The notes: a model not told the origin generated them from the letters alone. A DNA stretch of 64,000 nt from Hymenobacter taeanensis (GCF_013137895.1 NZ_CP053538.1:1363501-1427500), one strand, 5' to 3'; shown: positions 16,148 through 25,640, counted from the stretch's first letter. Made by a program: numbers and translations.

Positions 16148-16178
16148 CAAAGGTACAAAGCTTTGTGTAATAGACAAA
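16148..16178 (-). promoter_or_regulatory. Promoter of rpmG-DUF4295 (TTTG-N19-TACCTTTG)
   Basis: On the minus strand, a -33 TTTG (plus CAAA 16175-16178) is followed by exactly 19 bases and a -7 TACCTTTG (plus 16148-16155), matching the Bacteroidota primary-sigma consensus. The leader before the rpmG start is about 25 bases. Confidence 0.8.
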
Positions 16179-16331
16179 CAGTCAGGCATAGAAACCTTTG
16201 TAAAGATATTATCGCAATGCCTGCTTGCTATGCTGCCTTAATCGCAAATAGTGGCCTAAAGTTGCTTAAAACCCATGTGGCGCTGCACTTTGGTGCGTAC
16301 TACCATATGGGTTTTAAGTTATTCTTCGGCT

Positions 16332-17183
16332 TTAGCGCAGCACCATATCATAGAGTACTATTACATATTCATGGTTGCTATGATCGAGGCGGTACGTGTA
16401 ACGGGTAGGATAGTAAAGCCCGGTACGTGAAACTGCCTGTGGTTGCGGCAGCCTATACTTATCATGTTGCGTTTGCTTTAGGAAGTCCAGGGTAAACATG
16501 GGCTCCAGAAAGCTTACTTGCCCATCAAATGTTCCGTAAATAAAGGTTTGAGTGAAGGTTTGCCCTTGAAACTCAGGACCTGATGGATCGAGCCAGTGCT
16601 TACCCATGCTGGGAACCGTTCCGGGGCCGGGCACATAGTTAGCGGGTAGATATTGCGGAGCTGGCAGATTAAATTCACCACGCGGATCATTGGGCGCAAT
16701 GGTTTGCCGCTCTTCCGGACTGATCATATAGAAATGCAGGTCGAAGTGCGGCAGCGTGTAGATAGTGGTGGGCTCATGGCCATGAGGGTTCCAGTCAAGT
16801 GAAAGATGGTTAAAGGGGGTTAAGGCAGCCTGTGAGGGCAAGGGCAGCAAATACCATAAATCAGTTGGATTCATGGGCTCTTCCATAGGCAAGCCCTGTA
16901 ATGCTGTTTCCGTTATGCGCACTCCTATTTCCATTGGAATGCCTTTCTTATTTAGCGTCACGAAGCTGCGGGCGCTTCCCTCACCTAGCTCTACTGCGGT
17001 TCCGTAGGTGGTGGTATAATTAGAATTTCCGTTTGGCGAGCCATTACCCGACTGCATTGCATCACTGGAGCCTATCTGGCTGGTTGGCTGGGGTATGTCT
17101 TCTGTGCGGTTACAGGCAGTAGACAGGGCTATTGTGCTAAGGCACACGAGAGCAACCCACCTTTTTAGAGGAGTGTTTTTCAT
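16332..17183 (-). CDS. Lipoprotein with TTHB210/DUF5602-like domain
   Basis: 283 residues. Lipoprotein signal peptide with lipobox ALSTAC (Cys about residue 24), then a polar low-complexity linker rich in Ser, Gly and Asn. The mature domain has the series LPHFDLHFYMISPEERQTI, a proline-rich loop ending GTVPSMGKHWLDP, then FTQTFIYGTFDGQVSFLEPMFTLDFL. This His/Asp-rich order resembles DUF5602/TTHB210-like domains, whose role is unknown. It is one of two genes sitting between rpmG and rpmB. The family label is from pattern memory; the lipoprotein call is firm. Confidence 0.6.
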   Translation of the reverse strand: MKNTPLKRWVALVCLSTIALSTACNRTEDIPQPTSQIGSSDAMQSGNGSPNGNSNYTTTYGTAVELGEGSARSFVTLNKKGIPMEIGVRITETALQGLPMEEPMNPTDLWYLLPLPSQAALTPFNHLSLDWNPHGHEPTTIYTLPHFDLHFYMISPEERQTIAPNDPRGEFNLPAPQYLPANYVPGPGTVPSMGKHWLDPSGPEFQGQTFTQTFIYGTFDGQVSFLEPMFTLDFLKQTQHDKYRLPQPQAVSRTGLYYPTRYTYRLDHSNHEYVIVLYDMVLR

Positions 17184-17405
17184 TGCAAGAATGTGAATGG
17201 TGGAGTACGGGTGAACTGACGAAGCAAGTCATCGGCCCACGGCAAGAACTCTTCAACGTCTCACACTAGGGCAAAAGGGGACCAGGGGCTGCTTGAAGCA
17301 ACCAGCAAACAGTCAATTATTTATAAATATAGTATAATATAAAAAATCCCTACGAGGATAGCAAGCTATTCTTATAGGAGTTGAAATGAATTGGGCTGCT
17401 GCCAG

Positions 17406-19070
17406 TTAGTTTTCCAACACCGGCAATTTGAAATTGTCGAAGGCGCTAGGCCTGTCCATCATGACTTCAATGTCTGCAATAGTGCGTGGTGCCTCTTTAG
17501 ACAAGTTGTCGTAGCCCTTTTCCGTTATCAGCACATCATCCTCAATCCGGACGCCGATGTTCCACCACTTCTGGTCACAGGGGCTGCCCTCCGGGATGTA
17601 GATACCGGGCTCCACGGTAATTACATTGCCGGCCTGCAAGGGGCCGTTGCTGCCCCGGTCGTGCACATCAAGGCCTAGGTAGTGGCTGGTGCCGTGCGGA
17701 AAATACTTGCGCGTTTCTTCAGCGGTTTTTATGATACCCAGCTTCATGAGGCCCTGCTCAATAACTTTTTGGGCTGCCGCGTGCGGGGCCTGAAAATCTT
17801 TGCCGGGCTTGCACTCCTTGAAAGCCGCATCCTGAGCCGCCAGTACCAGCTCATACACCTGGCGCTGAGCCGGGCTGAACTTGCCGGAGGGCGGGATAGT
17901 GCGGGTTACGTCGGCGGAGTAGCCGTGGTACTCAGCGCCGCAGTCCATCAGCAGCAGGTCGTTTTTAACCTGGGGCTTGCTGTTTTCAATATAGTGCAGC
18001 ACGCAGGCGTTGTTGCCGGCCCCCACTATGCTGGGGTAGCCCTCAAACTCAGCGCCGTATTTCCGGTACACGTATTCGTGCAGGCCCTGTAGCTCCCGCT
18101 CACCCAGGTCGGGGCGGGTAGCTTTCATTACCTCCTGCTGGCCTATGGCGCTGATGCGCACGGCACGGCGGAGCAGGGCAACTTCTTCGGGCGTCTTCAC
18201 CTCCCGCAGTCGGTCCAGGGCCTCGTTCAGGATACTGGTACTGAAGCGGCCATTGGGTTTGTTAGCTACTGCTTTCTGCCGCTCGACATCGTTCTTGGCC
18301 GCCAGGTAGCCTTGCACATAGGCGTCCTGGCCTAGCGTGGGCTGATCCTGCACCAGATTTTGCAGGTACGGCCGCAGCCGATCAGCCCCCCTGAGGCCGT
18401 ACTGCTCAATCAGCTTATGCACCTCGGAGGCCGAAGCATCGAAGTTGGCGGGCAGCGCGGCCTGCTGCCGGAAGGTAGCCACCAGGTCGTAGAGGTCGGC
18501 GGGGTCACGGGGGTCGTTGCGAACATCCTCGGGGAGCTCCAGGAAGTGTACCTGCTGGAAGCTGGCCCACTTGATACCGGCCGCGGCAAAGTCCTTATTA
18601 TCGGCTACGTACTGCACCTTGAGCTGCTGCTTGGTACCCTCGGTGCCAAGGCGGTGACCAGTCCACTGCTCCCGCTCGGGGTTGCGGGGTTGCACAAAAA
18701 TGGCTTCCGTTACGCCCGCCTGCCCATTAAGAGTTTGGGGCTCCTTAAATAGCACCAACATGGCCTCCGGCTCTTCATACCCCGTGAGGTAGTAGAAGTC
18801 AGCGTTCTGGTGGTACACGTAGTCCACATCGTTGGCGCGGTTACGGACGGGGGCAGCAAAAAGCACCGCTACCGAGCCGGCTGGCAGCGCCTGGCGCACC
18901 AGCTCCCGGCGCTGCTTATGAAACGCGGGGTCCAGGAAATCAGCGGGACGGTCGGGGCCGGCGGCACGTTGGGCCTGGCCCTGGTGGGGCGCCACCAAGG
19001 CGAGTAGGCCAGTAAGGATCAACGCAGGTAGCGCCGGCCAGGCCAAGGGCTTCAGTACAGTATGGAGCAT
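17406..19070 (-). CDS. Secreted Xaa-Pro aminopeptidase, peptidase family M24B
   Basis: 554 residues. A signal peptide of about 33 residues (hydrophobic core LALVAP, cleavage after GQA) makes it an exported peptidase. The N-terminal aminopeptidase-P domain (about 45-230) contains the FYYLTGYEEPEAMLVL block. The C-terminal pita-bread metallopeptidase holds the metal ligands: DCGAEYHGYSADVTRT (two Asp), HGTSHYLGLDVHD (His), VEPGIYIPEG (Glu) and a final VRIEDDVLIT (Glu). It should remove N-terminal residues preceding proline, feeding peptide uptake. It sits between the ribosomal genes rpmB and rpmG with no functional link. Confidence 0.93.
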   Translation of the reverse strand: MLHTVLKPLAWPALPALILTGLLALVAPHQGQAQRAAGPDRPADFLDPAFHKQRRELVRQALPAGSVAVLFAAPVRNRANDVDYVYHQNADFYYLTGYEEPEAMLVLFKEPQTLNGQAGVTEAIFVQPRNPEREQWTGHRLGTEGTKQQLKVQYVADNKDFAAAGIKWASFQQVHFLELPEDVRNDPRDPADLYDLVATFRQQAALPANFDASASEVHKLIEQYGLRGADRLRPYLQNLVQDQPTLGQDAYVQGYLAAKNDVERQKAVANKPNGRFSTSILNEALDRLREVKTPEEVALLRRAVRISAIGQQEVMKATRPDLGERELQGLHEYVYRKYGAEFEGYPSIVGAGNNACVLHYIENSKPQVKNDLLLMDCGAEYHGYSADVTRTIPPSGKFSPAQRQVYELVLAAQDAAFKECKPGKDFQAPHAAAQKVIEQGLMKLGIIKTAEETRKYFPHGTSHYLGLDVHDRGSNGPLQAGNVITVEPGIYIPEGSPCDQKWWNIGVRIEDDVLITEKGYDNLSKEAPRTIADIEVMMDRPSAFDNFKLPVLEN

Positions 19071-19193
19071 AGCAACCGCAATGACCTGTATTTCCCGCTA
19101 ACGTTGTGTTAGCGGGCAGCTGGAGCTGTAGCGGTCCTGAGGCAACGCTAACTTCCGGAAAAAACCGCAGGACGCAATAACTACTGGCCCAGC

Positions 19194-19284
19194 AAAAAAG
19201 CAGCGCAACGCTTTCACTCTGAGCAGCCGCGTAGGTTTCTTCGCAAAGAGACCCGACAATAACTCAGAATAAAAGCGTTGCGCT
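19194..19284 (-). terminator. Possible rpmB terminator, long-loop inverted repeat
   Basis: AGCGCAACGCTTT (19202-19214) is the exact inverse of 19272-19284, with a 57-base loop. A run of A at 19194-19199 would give a U-tract on the minus strand just past the stem. The long loop makes this uncertain. Confidence 0.4.
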
Positions 19285-19309
19285 TAACTTTTTCTAGCCT
19301 TTGCTTAGA

Positions 19310-19549
19310 CTAGTAAACGATGAAGCCCTGCTCTTTGGCCTTCTTCAGGACCGACATAATGCCGTTCTTGTTGATGGTGCGGATGGTGCTGGCAGCAACT
19401 TTCAGCGTTACCCAAGCATCCTCTTCGGGGATGTAGAAACGCTTTTTCTGCAGGTTCGGGTAGAACTTGCGCTTGGTTTTGTTGTTGGCGTGCGAAACGT
19501 TATTACCTACGCGGGTACGCTTGCCGGTCAGATCACAAACACGGGCCAT
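19310..19549 (-). CDS. rpmB: 50S ribosomal protein L28
   Basis: 79 residues, standard size. [38 protein letters not shown] is the L28 signature; it ends [18 protein letters not shown] consensus-spaced promoter lies directly upstream and a possible terminator downstream, so it is transcribed alone here instead of with rpmG. Confidence 0.97.
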   Translation of the reverse strand: MARVCDLTGKRTRVGNNVSHANNKTKRKFYPNLQKKRFYIPEEDAWVTLKVAASTIRTINKNGIMSVLKKAKEQGFIVY

Positions 19550-19591
19550 GATATCAGGAGCTTAGAGGTTTCAATGCTGGAAAAAGGGACG

Positions 19592-19622
19592 CAAATATCG
19601 GCATTTCTTTGACAGAAACAAA
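19592..19622 (-). promoter_or_regulatory. Promoter of rpmB (TTTG-N19-GATATTTG)
   Basis: On the minus strand, -33 TTTG (plus CAAA 19619-19622), 19 bases, then GATATTTG (plus CAAATATC 19592-19599), one base from the TAnnTTTG consensus. The spacing is identical to the rpmG promoter. Confidence 0.7.
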
Positions 19623-19645
19623 CCGGAGGGCTGAAAAATAGCGGG

Positions 19646-19894
<249 letters not shown>

Positions 19895-19975
19895 CTAACG
19901 GGCTTACTTTTGTATCTAATCAGGTGGCCATTTGGTGGCTGCTTTCTCTTGCCTGGCCTCCTTAGCTACTTGCGT

Positions 19976-20449
19976 ATGCGAACCTCTTTCGCCCTTCTGC
20001 TGACTTTGCTGCTCACGGGAGCGGCGCTAGGCCAGCAGCCTGCCTCGCCCACTCTGGTTTCGCTGGTTACGCAATTACAAGAGCAGGATGGCGCGCTGCC
20101 AGAGCTGCCCTGCAAAGAGGCCCGTCGTACCCTGCCGCAGCTGCGGCAACGCTACCAGCGGGGGCTGCCTGCTGGTGCCACGTGTTACCTTACCGCTGTA
20201 GTGCTCAATGAGGGAGCCACGCCAGAGCCGGTGGTAGTGCTGGTATCCTCCTGGCAAGCTGGGCAGGTTGCGGGCCGCATTGTGCGGGTAGGGCCCAACG
20301 GCCAGACCGTGGCCAATGCTCCCACCGACTTTGCAGAAGCAGCCGTTGTCGATTGGCTGCTCCTGCGGCCCGATGGCAGTGAGGAGGGTAATTACCTGGG
20401 CAAGTTCTTCGATCTGGAAGAACGCTTAGCCGCTTTATCCAGCAAATAA
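19976..20449 (+). CDS. Small secreted protein of unknown function
   Basis: 157 residues from ATG 19976, which begins a signal peptide MRTSFALLLTLLLTGAALGQ. An upstream in-frame ATG (19910) would hide it. The mature protein has one Cys pair candidate (CKEARRTLPQLRQRY and GATCYLTAVVL) and ends with VVDWLLLRPDGSEEGNYLGKFFDLEERL. The DW...PDG.EEGN.GK pattern loosely recalls DUF2314-type domains, but I would not assign the family. It is likely periplasmic. The gap after it contains TGGCCTAGGCCACT, the best copy of the window's recurrent motif. Confidence 0.65.
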   Translation: MRTSFALLLTLLLTGAALGQQPASPTLVSLVTQLQEQDGALPELPCKEARRTLPQLRQRYQRGLPAGATCYLTAVVLNEGATPEPVVVLVSSWQAGQVAGRIVRVGPNGQTVANAPTDFAEAAVVDWLLLRPDGSEEGNYLGKFFDLEERLAALSSK

Positions 20450-20476
20450 TACTGGCCTAGGCCACTACCACCAGCG

Positions 20477-21400
20477 CTAGTCTTTGTTCTTTTCCGGCTT
20501 CGCCAGTTCCTTAAGATCTTTAAGGGAACCTGAGCTATTAAACTTCATGGTCATATCCTTGGGGTTGCCCTCACCCGTGGCAATTACGGCCGAGCCCGTG
20601 AGCTTATAGGGAGTTTTTTCGGCTTTAAACAAGCCCTTAAAGGCCACCTTTGGCATGGCCTTGGGCTCGAAGCGCACGTGAATGGGCACAAGCTCCGCCC
20701 CTTTTTTCCGGAAGGTGACGTCTTTGGTTTCTGTGCCTTCCACCTCCATATCATCGCTCACGCTGAACTTGTAGTGCACGCTGCGCACCGTTACTGGGAA
20801 GGGGTTGTAGTTGGTTATACGCAGGCTCACAATGGCCTCCCCGTTTTTGAGGCCCAAGTCTTTAATATCTACATCGGCAACCTCAATTTTCGGGAGCTTC
20901 GGGATGTATACCCGCTTAGTGACGCGCACCGGAATAATTTGGGGACCAGCTACGGGTAGCCGGGTGAATAGCTTCATTACCATTTCTACCTCCACGCAGT
21001 CTTGCTGACTGGTGCGCACTTTGCGCTTGAGGTTATCCATCTGCACGGATACCGGCAGGGTGAGGTGCGAAACGGAGTCACCGAGGAGCACGGAAGGCTC
21101 ATCTTTCGCGCCTTGCGTGAGCAGTGCCCCATCTACGCGGGTTACGTAGCTGAGGCTGTCAATCTGGAGCGTAACCGGCATTTGGTTGCGCAAGTCTACC
21201 TTCATCTGCGCCTGAAGCAACTCGGAGGTAACGTTATTAATATTGAGAGACGCGTTTTCCAGCGTAGGCAGGAACTCTTCGCCTTTATCGGTTTTGAAGT
21301 ACACGTAAGCTCCGCCCGTCAGCAGCAATAGTAGCACCAACACCAGGACAGCGGCCACCCGGTGCCGGCCGAAAAAATCTTGCGTAGCCATATTCTTCAC
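20477..21400 (-). CDS. LEA type 2 (WHy/LEA14-like) membrane-anchored protein
   Basis: 307 residues. One membrane segment (about 13-33) anchors a tandem of beta-sandwich domains. Each repeats the LEA14-type order: strand with [24 protein letters not shown] (about 68-92) and [24 protein letters not shown] (about 190-213), where N-P-hydrophobic turns are typical of the WHy/LEA_2 fold. The bacterial role is undefined and often linked to envelope stress. Two nearby Met codons (21400, 21391) could start it. It is convergent with the small secreted gene and divergent from rocD. Confidence 0.82.
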   Translation of the reverse strand: MKNMATQDFFGRHRVAAVLVLVLLLLLTGGAYVYFKTDKGEEFLPTLENASLNINNVTSELLQAQMKVDLRNQMPVTLQIDSLSYVTRVDGALLTQGAKDEPSVLLGDSVSHLTLPVSVQMDNLKRKVRTSQQDCVEVEMVMKLFTRLPVAGPQIIPVRVTKRVYIPKLPKIEVADVDIKDLGLKNGEAIVSLRITNYNPFPVTVRSVHYKFSVSDDMEVEGTETKDVTFRKKGAELVPIHVRFEPKAMPKVAFKGLFKAEKTPYKLTGSAVIATGEGNPKDMTMKFNSSGSLKDLKELAKPEKNKD

Positions 21401-21550
21401 GTATAAGCAGAACCGTAACTATCAACTCACAGCCCAACAATTCAGTACACTCTGTTACACTTACTTATACTTCCTTACGAGTAGTCACTCGTTTGTTGTT
21501 ATTGTCGGGCTTCGAAACAGAAGCGCCCAATCCTCACGCACTCTTTTGCG

Positions 21551-21558
21551 TAGTTTTG
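21551..21558 (+). promoter_or_regulatory. Candidate -7 promoter box of rocD
   Basis: TAGTTTTG matches TAnnTTTG exactly, 41 bases before the rocD ATG. No TTTG was seen at the standard -33 spacing. Confidence 0.45.
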
Positions 21559-21599
21559 AGTTCTTCGCCTACCTGTTCATCACAATCCCACCCACGCAT

Positions 21600-22841
21600 A
21601 TGCACTCTACATCTGCCACCACCCGCAGCCAGGAGCTAATGGCTCTCGAGGATCAATACGGCGCCCACAACTACCACCCCCTGCCCGTGGTACTAAGCCG
21701 GGGCGAAGGCGTGCACCTGTGGGACGTTAACGGCAAGCAGTATTATGACTTTCTATCGGCGTACTCGGCTGTAAACCAAGGCCACTGCCACCCGCGCATT
21801 ATTGGGGCCCTTACGGAGCAGGCTCAGAAGCTCACGCTCACCTCCCGGGCCTTTTTCAACGACCAGCTAGGTGCCGCCGAAAAGCAGCTGTGTGAGCTAT
21901 TTAACTACGACAAAGCGCTCTTGATGAACTCCGGGGCCGAGGCCGTAGAAACGGCCCTGAAGCTGGCCCGCAAGTGGGGCTACCAGGAGAAGGGCATTGC
22001 CCCCAACCAGGCCCTCATTATTGTAGCTGAGCACAACTTTCACGGCCGCACTACCGGTATCATCTCCTTCAGCACCGACCCCGACTCTACGGGCGGCTTT
22101 GGCCCTTATACCCCCGGCTACCAGGTAGTGCCCTACGACGACCTGGAGGCCCTGGAAGAAGCCTTGCACAACCCCCACGTGTGTGGTTTCCTGGTTGAGC
22201 CTATTCAGGGAGAAGCCGGCGTAATGGTGCCCTCAGATGGCTATCTGGCTAAGGCAGCAGCGCTATGTAAAGCCCACAAGGTGCTGTTCATTGCCGATGA
22301 AATTCAGACTGGCCTAGGCCGCACCGGCGAGCTGCTGGCCGTGTGCTATGAGGGCGTACACGCCGATATTCTGGTGCTGGGCAAAGCTCTTTCGGGCGGG
22401 GTGCTACCCGTATCGGCGGTGCTGGCGCGCAACGAAATCATGCTGACCATTCAGCCGGGTCAGCACGGCTCCACCTTTGGCGGCAACCCACTGGCCAGCG
22501 TAGTACTACGCGCGGCCCTGGATGTGCTGCTGGAAGAGAAGCTCACGGAAAATGCCCGCGTGCTGGGCGAAGTGTTCCGGGAGCGGATGCGCCGCGTGCA
22601 GGCCAAGCGCCCCGAAGTGGTGGAGCTGGTACGGGGCAAAGGGCTGCTAAACGCCGTAGTGATTAAGCCCCACGCTGATGGCCGTACGGCCTGGGATGTG
22701 TGCGTAACCCTCATGGAGCGCGGCGTGCTGGCCAAGCCCACCCACGGCGACATCATCCGGTTTGCGCCCCCGCTGGTAATTAATGAGGAGCAGCTCCATG
22801 AAGCCTGCGACATAATTGAGCAGGTAATTCTGGAGTTCTAG
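21600..22841 (+). CDS. rocD: Ornithine--oxo-acid (ornithine delta-) aminotransferase
   Basis: 413 residues. A PLP enzyme that converts ornithine and 2-oxoglutarate to glutamate semialdehyde, linking arginine breakdown to proline. Evidence: [46 protein letters not shown] is diagnostic for ornithine aminotransferase; [15 protein letters not shown] binds the cofactor phosphate; the Schiff-base lysine is Lys262 in [11 protein letters not shown] 21600 fits family length; an upstream ATG (21546) is not conserved. The stop TAG lies within TTCTAGGCCACTT. A hairpin terminator follows. It is separate from the biosynthetic arg genes at 52-63 kb. Confidence 0.95.
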   Translation: MHSTSATTRSQELMALEDQYGAHNYHPLPVVLSRGEGVHLWDVNGKQYYDFLSAYSAVNQGHCHPRIIGALTEQAQKLTLTSRAFFNDQLGAAEKQLCELFNYDKALLMNSGAEAVETALKLARKWGYQEKGIAPNQALIIVAEHNFHGRTTGIISFSTDPDSTGGFGPYTPGYQVVPYDDLEALEEALHNPHVCGFLVEPIQGEAGVMVPSDGYLAKAAALCKAHKVLFIADEIQTGLGRTGELLAVCYEGVHADILVLGKALSGGVLPVSAVLARNEIMLTIQPGQHGSTFGGNPLASVVLRAALDVLLEEKLTENARVLGEVFRERMRRVQAKRPEVVELVRGKGLLNAVVIKPHADGRTAWDVCVTLMERGVLAKPTHGDIIRFAPPLVINEEQLHEACDIIEQVILEF

Positions 22842-22868
22842 GCCACTTAAAGGCTTTTTATACTTCCT

Positions 22869-22902
22869 ATAACGGACTGTCTTACTTTAGGCAGTCCGTT
22901 AT
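22869..22902 (+). terminator. rocD terminator
   Basis: ATAACGGACTG (22869-22879) pairs with CAGTCCGTTAT (22892-22902), followed by the T-rich TATTTAG, 28 bases after the rocD stop. Confidence 0.85.
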
Positions 22903-22918
22903 TATTTAGCGCTACGCT

Positions 22919-23425
22919 ATGCGTTGGTATTATCCCTGTTACCTGCTGTTGCTTTTGCTGCTGGCTAGCGGCTGCCGAAGCGAGAAAGTCGCTTTCTACT
23001 TCCGGCCGCCAACTGGGCCCAGGCCCCCGGAGCCAGCGGTTCTAAGTATTGTGCCGTGCAAGCCACCCACAATGGCTTTAGCCCAGCTGCCGACCCCAAC
23101 TCAGCCCCTGTCTAGCCAACGCCGCAAGAGGCCTAGGCAACCAATAAGCCTTCGCCCAACGCTGGCGCTGGCGGCCGTTTTACCTGCTCAGGTCAGGCGC
23201 TCCACAACCAGCCAGCAAGCGGTGTCGTACGGTAAAGCGCTCCGCCGGCCGGCTCATCCTACCCGCAACTATTTGCCGCTGGCATTAAGCGTGATAATAG
23301 CTGCCCTTGGTACGTTGCTGCTCATTGGAGCTGCGGCGGGGGCCAGCTCGTCGTTTATTCCTCTGATTGGGGCACTGCTTATTGTATTGGGTGGCGTTAT
23401 TTATTTCCATTGGCGCTACGAATAG
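22919..23425 (+). CDS. Small lipoprotein of a local three-member family (copy 1)
   Basis: 168 residues. A Leu-rich signal peptide ends in lipobox LASGC, followed at once by RSEKVAFYFRP. The middle (about 35-115) is Pro/Arg-rich and probably unstructured. The C-terminus (about 118-163) holds two close hydrophobic segments (LALSVIIAALGTLLLIGAAAG and FIPLIGALLIVLGGVIYF) ending in a short cytosolic tail. So it looks lipid-anchored at one end and membrane-embedded at the other. It is followed 30 bases later by a close paralogue. I know no named family for it. Confidence 0.65.
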   Translation: MRWYYPCYLLLLLLLASGCRSEKVAFYFRPPTGPRPPEPAVLSIVPCKPPTMALAQLPTPTQPLSSQRRKRPRQPISLRPTLALAAVLPAQVRRSTTSQQAVSYGKALRRPAHPTRNYLPLALSVIIAALGTLLLIGAAAGASSSFIPLIGALLIVLGGVIYFHWRYE

Positions 23426-23455
23426 TCTTCTGCTTCACCTCTTACCCCCCTCTCA

Positions 23456-24022
23456 ATGCCGCTTCGGCTACTCCTACGCCTTTCCTGCTCCCATCAGACT
23501 TTTCTTGTTCTTGGCATTGCCCTTGGTAGCCTGCTAAGTGGCTGCCGTAGCGAGCAAGTAGCGTTCCACTTTCGGCCCGCACTGGCTGTTGCTAAACCTA
23601 CCTCACTGCCCATATTGCCTAACGCTCAGGTTGCCGAAGCTGGCTCGGCACCAGAGGTGGCCTACGCGGCTCCCGTTATGGTTGCCCAGCCTAGTGCTGC
23701 CCCTAGCCAACCGAAGATAAAGGCCGCTCTTCCCTCCCGGCCCCGGCTGGCGCACCGCCGTTTGCTTGTTACTCCCCGCTATCTGCTCTCTAAGCCAGCC
23801 GCGGCCAGCAGGCCTACAAGCGCGGCCATTCATGAAACGCGCCACTTGCTGCTGGGCATAGCAGTAGTAGCGGTGGGCGTGGTAGCGGGCCTGTTGCTGG
23901 GTGGGTGGCTAGGCCTAGGGGTGGGAGCCTTACTAGTAATTCTGGGGTATTACTTCCTGGGCATGGCTTTTGGCGGCGAGCATGCGTGGCTGGAGGTGTT
24001 TCAGGAGTTTTTCAATATGTAG
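23456..24022 (+). CDS. Small lipoprotein of a local three-member family (copy 2)
   Basis: 188 residues, the same architecture as the gene before it: signal peptide to lipobox LLSGC, then RSEQVAFHFRP, a Pro/Ala/Arg-rich linker (about 40-120), then a two-segment hydrophobic hairpin (LLLGIAVVAVGVVAGLLLGG and GVGALLVILGYYFLGMAFGG). The linker has diverged while both ends are kept, which suggests the ends carry the function. It was probably formed by tandem duplication. An in-frame TAG directly before a CTAGGCCACTT motif ends it. Confidence 0.65.
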   Translation: MPLRLLLRLSCSHQTFLVLGIALGSLLSGCRSEQVAFHFRPALAVAKPTSLPILPNAQVAEAGSAPEVAYAAPVMVAQPSAAPSQPKIKAALPSRPRLAHRRLLVTPRYLLSKPAAASRPTSAAIHETRHLLLGIAVVAVGVVAGLLLGGWLGLGVGALLVILGYYFLGMAFGGEHAWLEVFQEFFNM

Positions 24023-24192
24023 GCTTCTAGGCCACTTTACCGGGCAAAAGCTACACTTCATTCCAGGCAGTACAGCGCTAACCGACAAAACGCCCCACCT
24101 GGCAGCGCCTGGCCTCCCATTGACCGAGTTGCCCGGCATGGCACCCCAGACCCCAGTAGTTTTGCTGCATAACTACTTCAAGCTCTACCGTT

Positions 24193-24408
24193 ATGCGCGC
24201 TCGTCTTCTACTTTTGCTTTGTGGAGTATCGATGCTGGCCAGCTGCCAGACCAGCCGTTTGACGTTTGTAGCGCGTCCTTTTAAGAATATAGTAGATTTG
24301 CCCTCCGATACGACTCGCACTGTGGTAATCCTCCACGATTCACAAGGGCCCCAAGGTACCCGCGTGGCTCTCACGGCCGCCCAGGCTGCTGAGTTCAGCC
24401 AGCAGTAG
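24193..24408 (+). CDS. Short lipoprotein related to the two preceding genes
   Basis: 71 residues. Signal peptide MRARLLLLLCGVSMLASC with the lipobox Cys followed by QTSRLTFVARPF, which echoes the RSE-VAF-FRP start of the two upstream lipoproteins. There is no C-terminal membrane hairpin; instead it ends in a compact polar domain (TTRTVVILHDSQGPQGTRVALTAAQAAEFSQQ). It may be a shortened family member. The gap before it (170 bases) shows no gene. Confidence 0.55.
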   Translation: MRARLLLLLCGVSMLASCQTSRLTFVARPFKNIVDLPSDTTRTVVILHDSQGPQGTRVALTAAQAAEFSQQ

Positions 24409-24544
24409 GCCTCTTTTTCCGGTGCCGGTTTTGCCCGCGCTGGTTTCGCTCTGATTTTCACACACCGCCGCTCGCCGTGCCGCCCCTGTTTTTGGGAGCA
24501 GCGCGGCGTTTTGGTGTAAGGGCAATTTAGCGCCGGCGCAACCT

Positions 24545-24552
24545 TACCTTTG
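24545..24552 (+). promoter_or_regulatory. Candidate -7 promoter box of hemB
   Basis: TACCTTTG, an exact TAnnTTTG box, 40 bases before the hemB ATG. No clean -33 TTTG is visible at 19-21 bases. Confidence 0.5.
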
Positions 24553-24592
24553 TGGCAGTTGTTCTAGTTCGTCTCATTTCTGAAAACAACGC

Positions 24593-25585
24593 ATGGCTAT
24601 TATCCCCACGCATCGTCCGCGGCGCAACCGCAAGTCTGAAGTTATCCGCAACATGGTGCAGGAAACGACGCTATCGGTGCACGATTTTATTTATCCCGTC
24701 TTTCTGATTGAAGGGCAGAATCAGCAGCTCGAAATCCATTCCATGCCCGGCATCCACCGCTTCTCCGCCGACCGTCTCATCGACGAGATTGGCCGCTGCG
24801 TGGAGCTTGGCATCAAGAGCTTTGCCCCTTTTCCCAGCATCAATGATGCTCTGAAGGACCGGCTTGCCAAAGAAAGCACTAACCCCGAGGGCCTTTACCT
24901 CAAGACGGTAGCCGACATTAAGCGCCAATTTCCTGACGTTGTACTGATGACCGACGTAGCTATGGACCCCTACTCCAGCGACGGCCACGACGGTATTGTA
25001 GACGCTGACTCAGGAGAAATCTTAAACGATGCCTCTCTGGAGGTGCTAGGCCAGATGGCCCTGGCCCAAGCCCGCGCCGGCGCCGACATTATAGGCCCTT
25101 CAGATATGATGGACGGCCGCGTAGCCTGGATCCGCGACGTGCTCGATCAGAATGGCTTCTCGCACGTGAGCATCATGAGCTACACGGCTAAGTACGCCTC
25201 GGCCTTCTATGGTCCCTTCCGCGACGCCCTAGACTCGGCTCCCAAACGTGGCGACAAGAAAACCTATCAGATGAACTATGCCAACCGCCGCGAAGCGCTG
25301 CGGGAGTTGGCGTTAGATGAGCAGGAAGGCGCCGACATGGTTATGATTAAGCCCGCCCTGAGCTACCTCGACGTGATTCATGAGGTGCGTAACCACACCA
25401 ACCTGCCGGTTACGGCCTACAACGTATCGGGGGAATACGCTATGGTAAAAGCCGCTGCTCAGCAAGGCTGGCTCGATGGCGAGAAAACCATGATGGAAGT
25501 ACTCATGAGCATTAAGCGCGCCGGCGCCGATGCCATCCTGACGTACTTCGCCAAAGAAGCTGCCGAGGTACTGCGCCGCGGCTAG
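24593..25585 (+). CDS. hemB: Delta-aminolevulinic acid dehydratase (porphobilinogen synthase)
   Basis: 330 residues. It condenses two 5-aminolevulinates to porphobilinogen in heme synthesis. The two active-site lysines are Lys200 (SYTAKYAS) and Lys253 (MVMIKPALSYLD). The block DVAMDPYSSDGHDGIV has Ser/Asp where zinc-type enzymes carry a Cys cluster, so this is the metal-relaxed, Mg-type class. The N-terminal arm RPRRNRKSEVIRNMVQET and the C-terminal MSIKRAGADAILTYFAKEAAEVL are standard. It is single with its own promoter box and terminator. Confidence 0.97.
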   Translation: MAIIPTHRPRRNRKSEVIRNMVQETTLSVHDFIYPVFLIEGQNQQLEIHSMPGIHRFSADRLIDEIGRCVELGIKSFAPFPSINDALKDRLAKESTNPEGLYLKTVADIKRQFPDVVLMTDVAMDPYSSDGHDGIVDADSGEILNDASLEVLGQMALAQARAGADIIGPSDMMDGRVAWIRDVLDQNGFSHVSIMSYTAKYASAFYGPFRDALDSAPKRGDKKTYQMNYANRREALRELALDEQEGADMVMIKPALSYLDVIHEVRNHTNLPVTAYNVSGEYAMVKAAAQQGWLDGEKTMMEVLMSIKRAGADAILTYFAKEAAEVLRRG

Positions 25586-25612
25586 TTTTCATCATTGACT
25601 TTGCTTTAACTC

Positions 25613-25640
25613 AAAAGCCCACGCAGCTGCGTGGGCTTTT
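25613..25640. terminator. hemB terminator (perfect palindrome)
   Basis: AAAAGCCCACGCAG at 25613-25626 is followed directly by its exact inverse to 25640. A and T tracts on both sides make it bidirectional. Confidence 0.88.

Noticed and set aside
21600..22841. rocD as part of the arginine biosynthesis cluster or as a second argD
   Set aside because: The N-terminal block is specific to ornithine delta-aminotransferase, and the gene lies 30 kb away with its own terminator.
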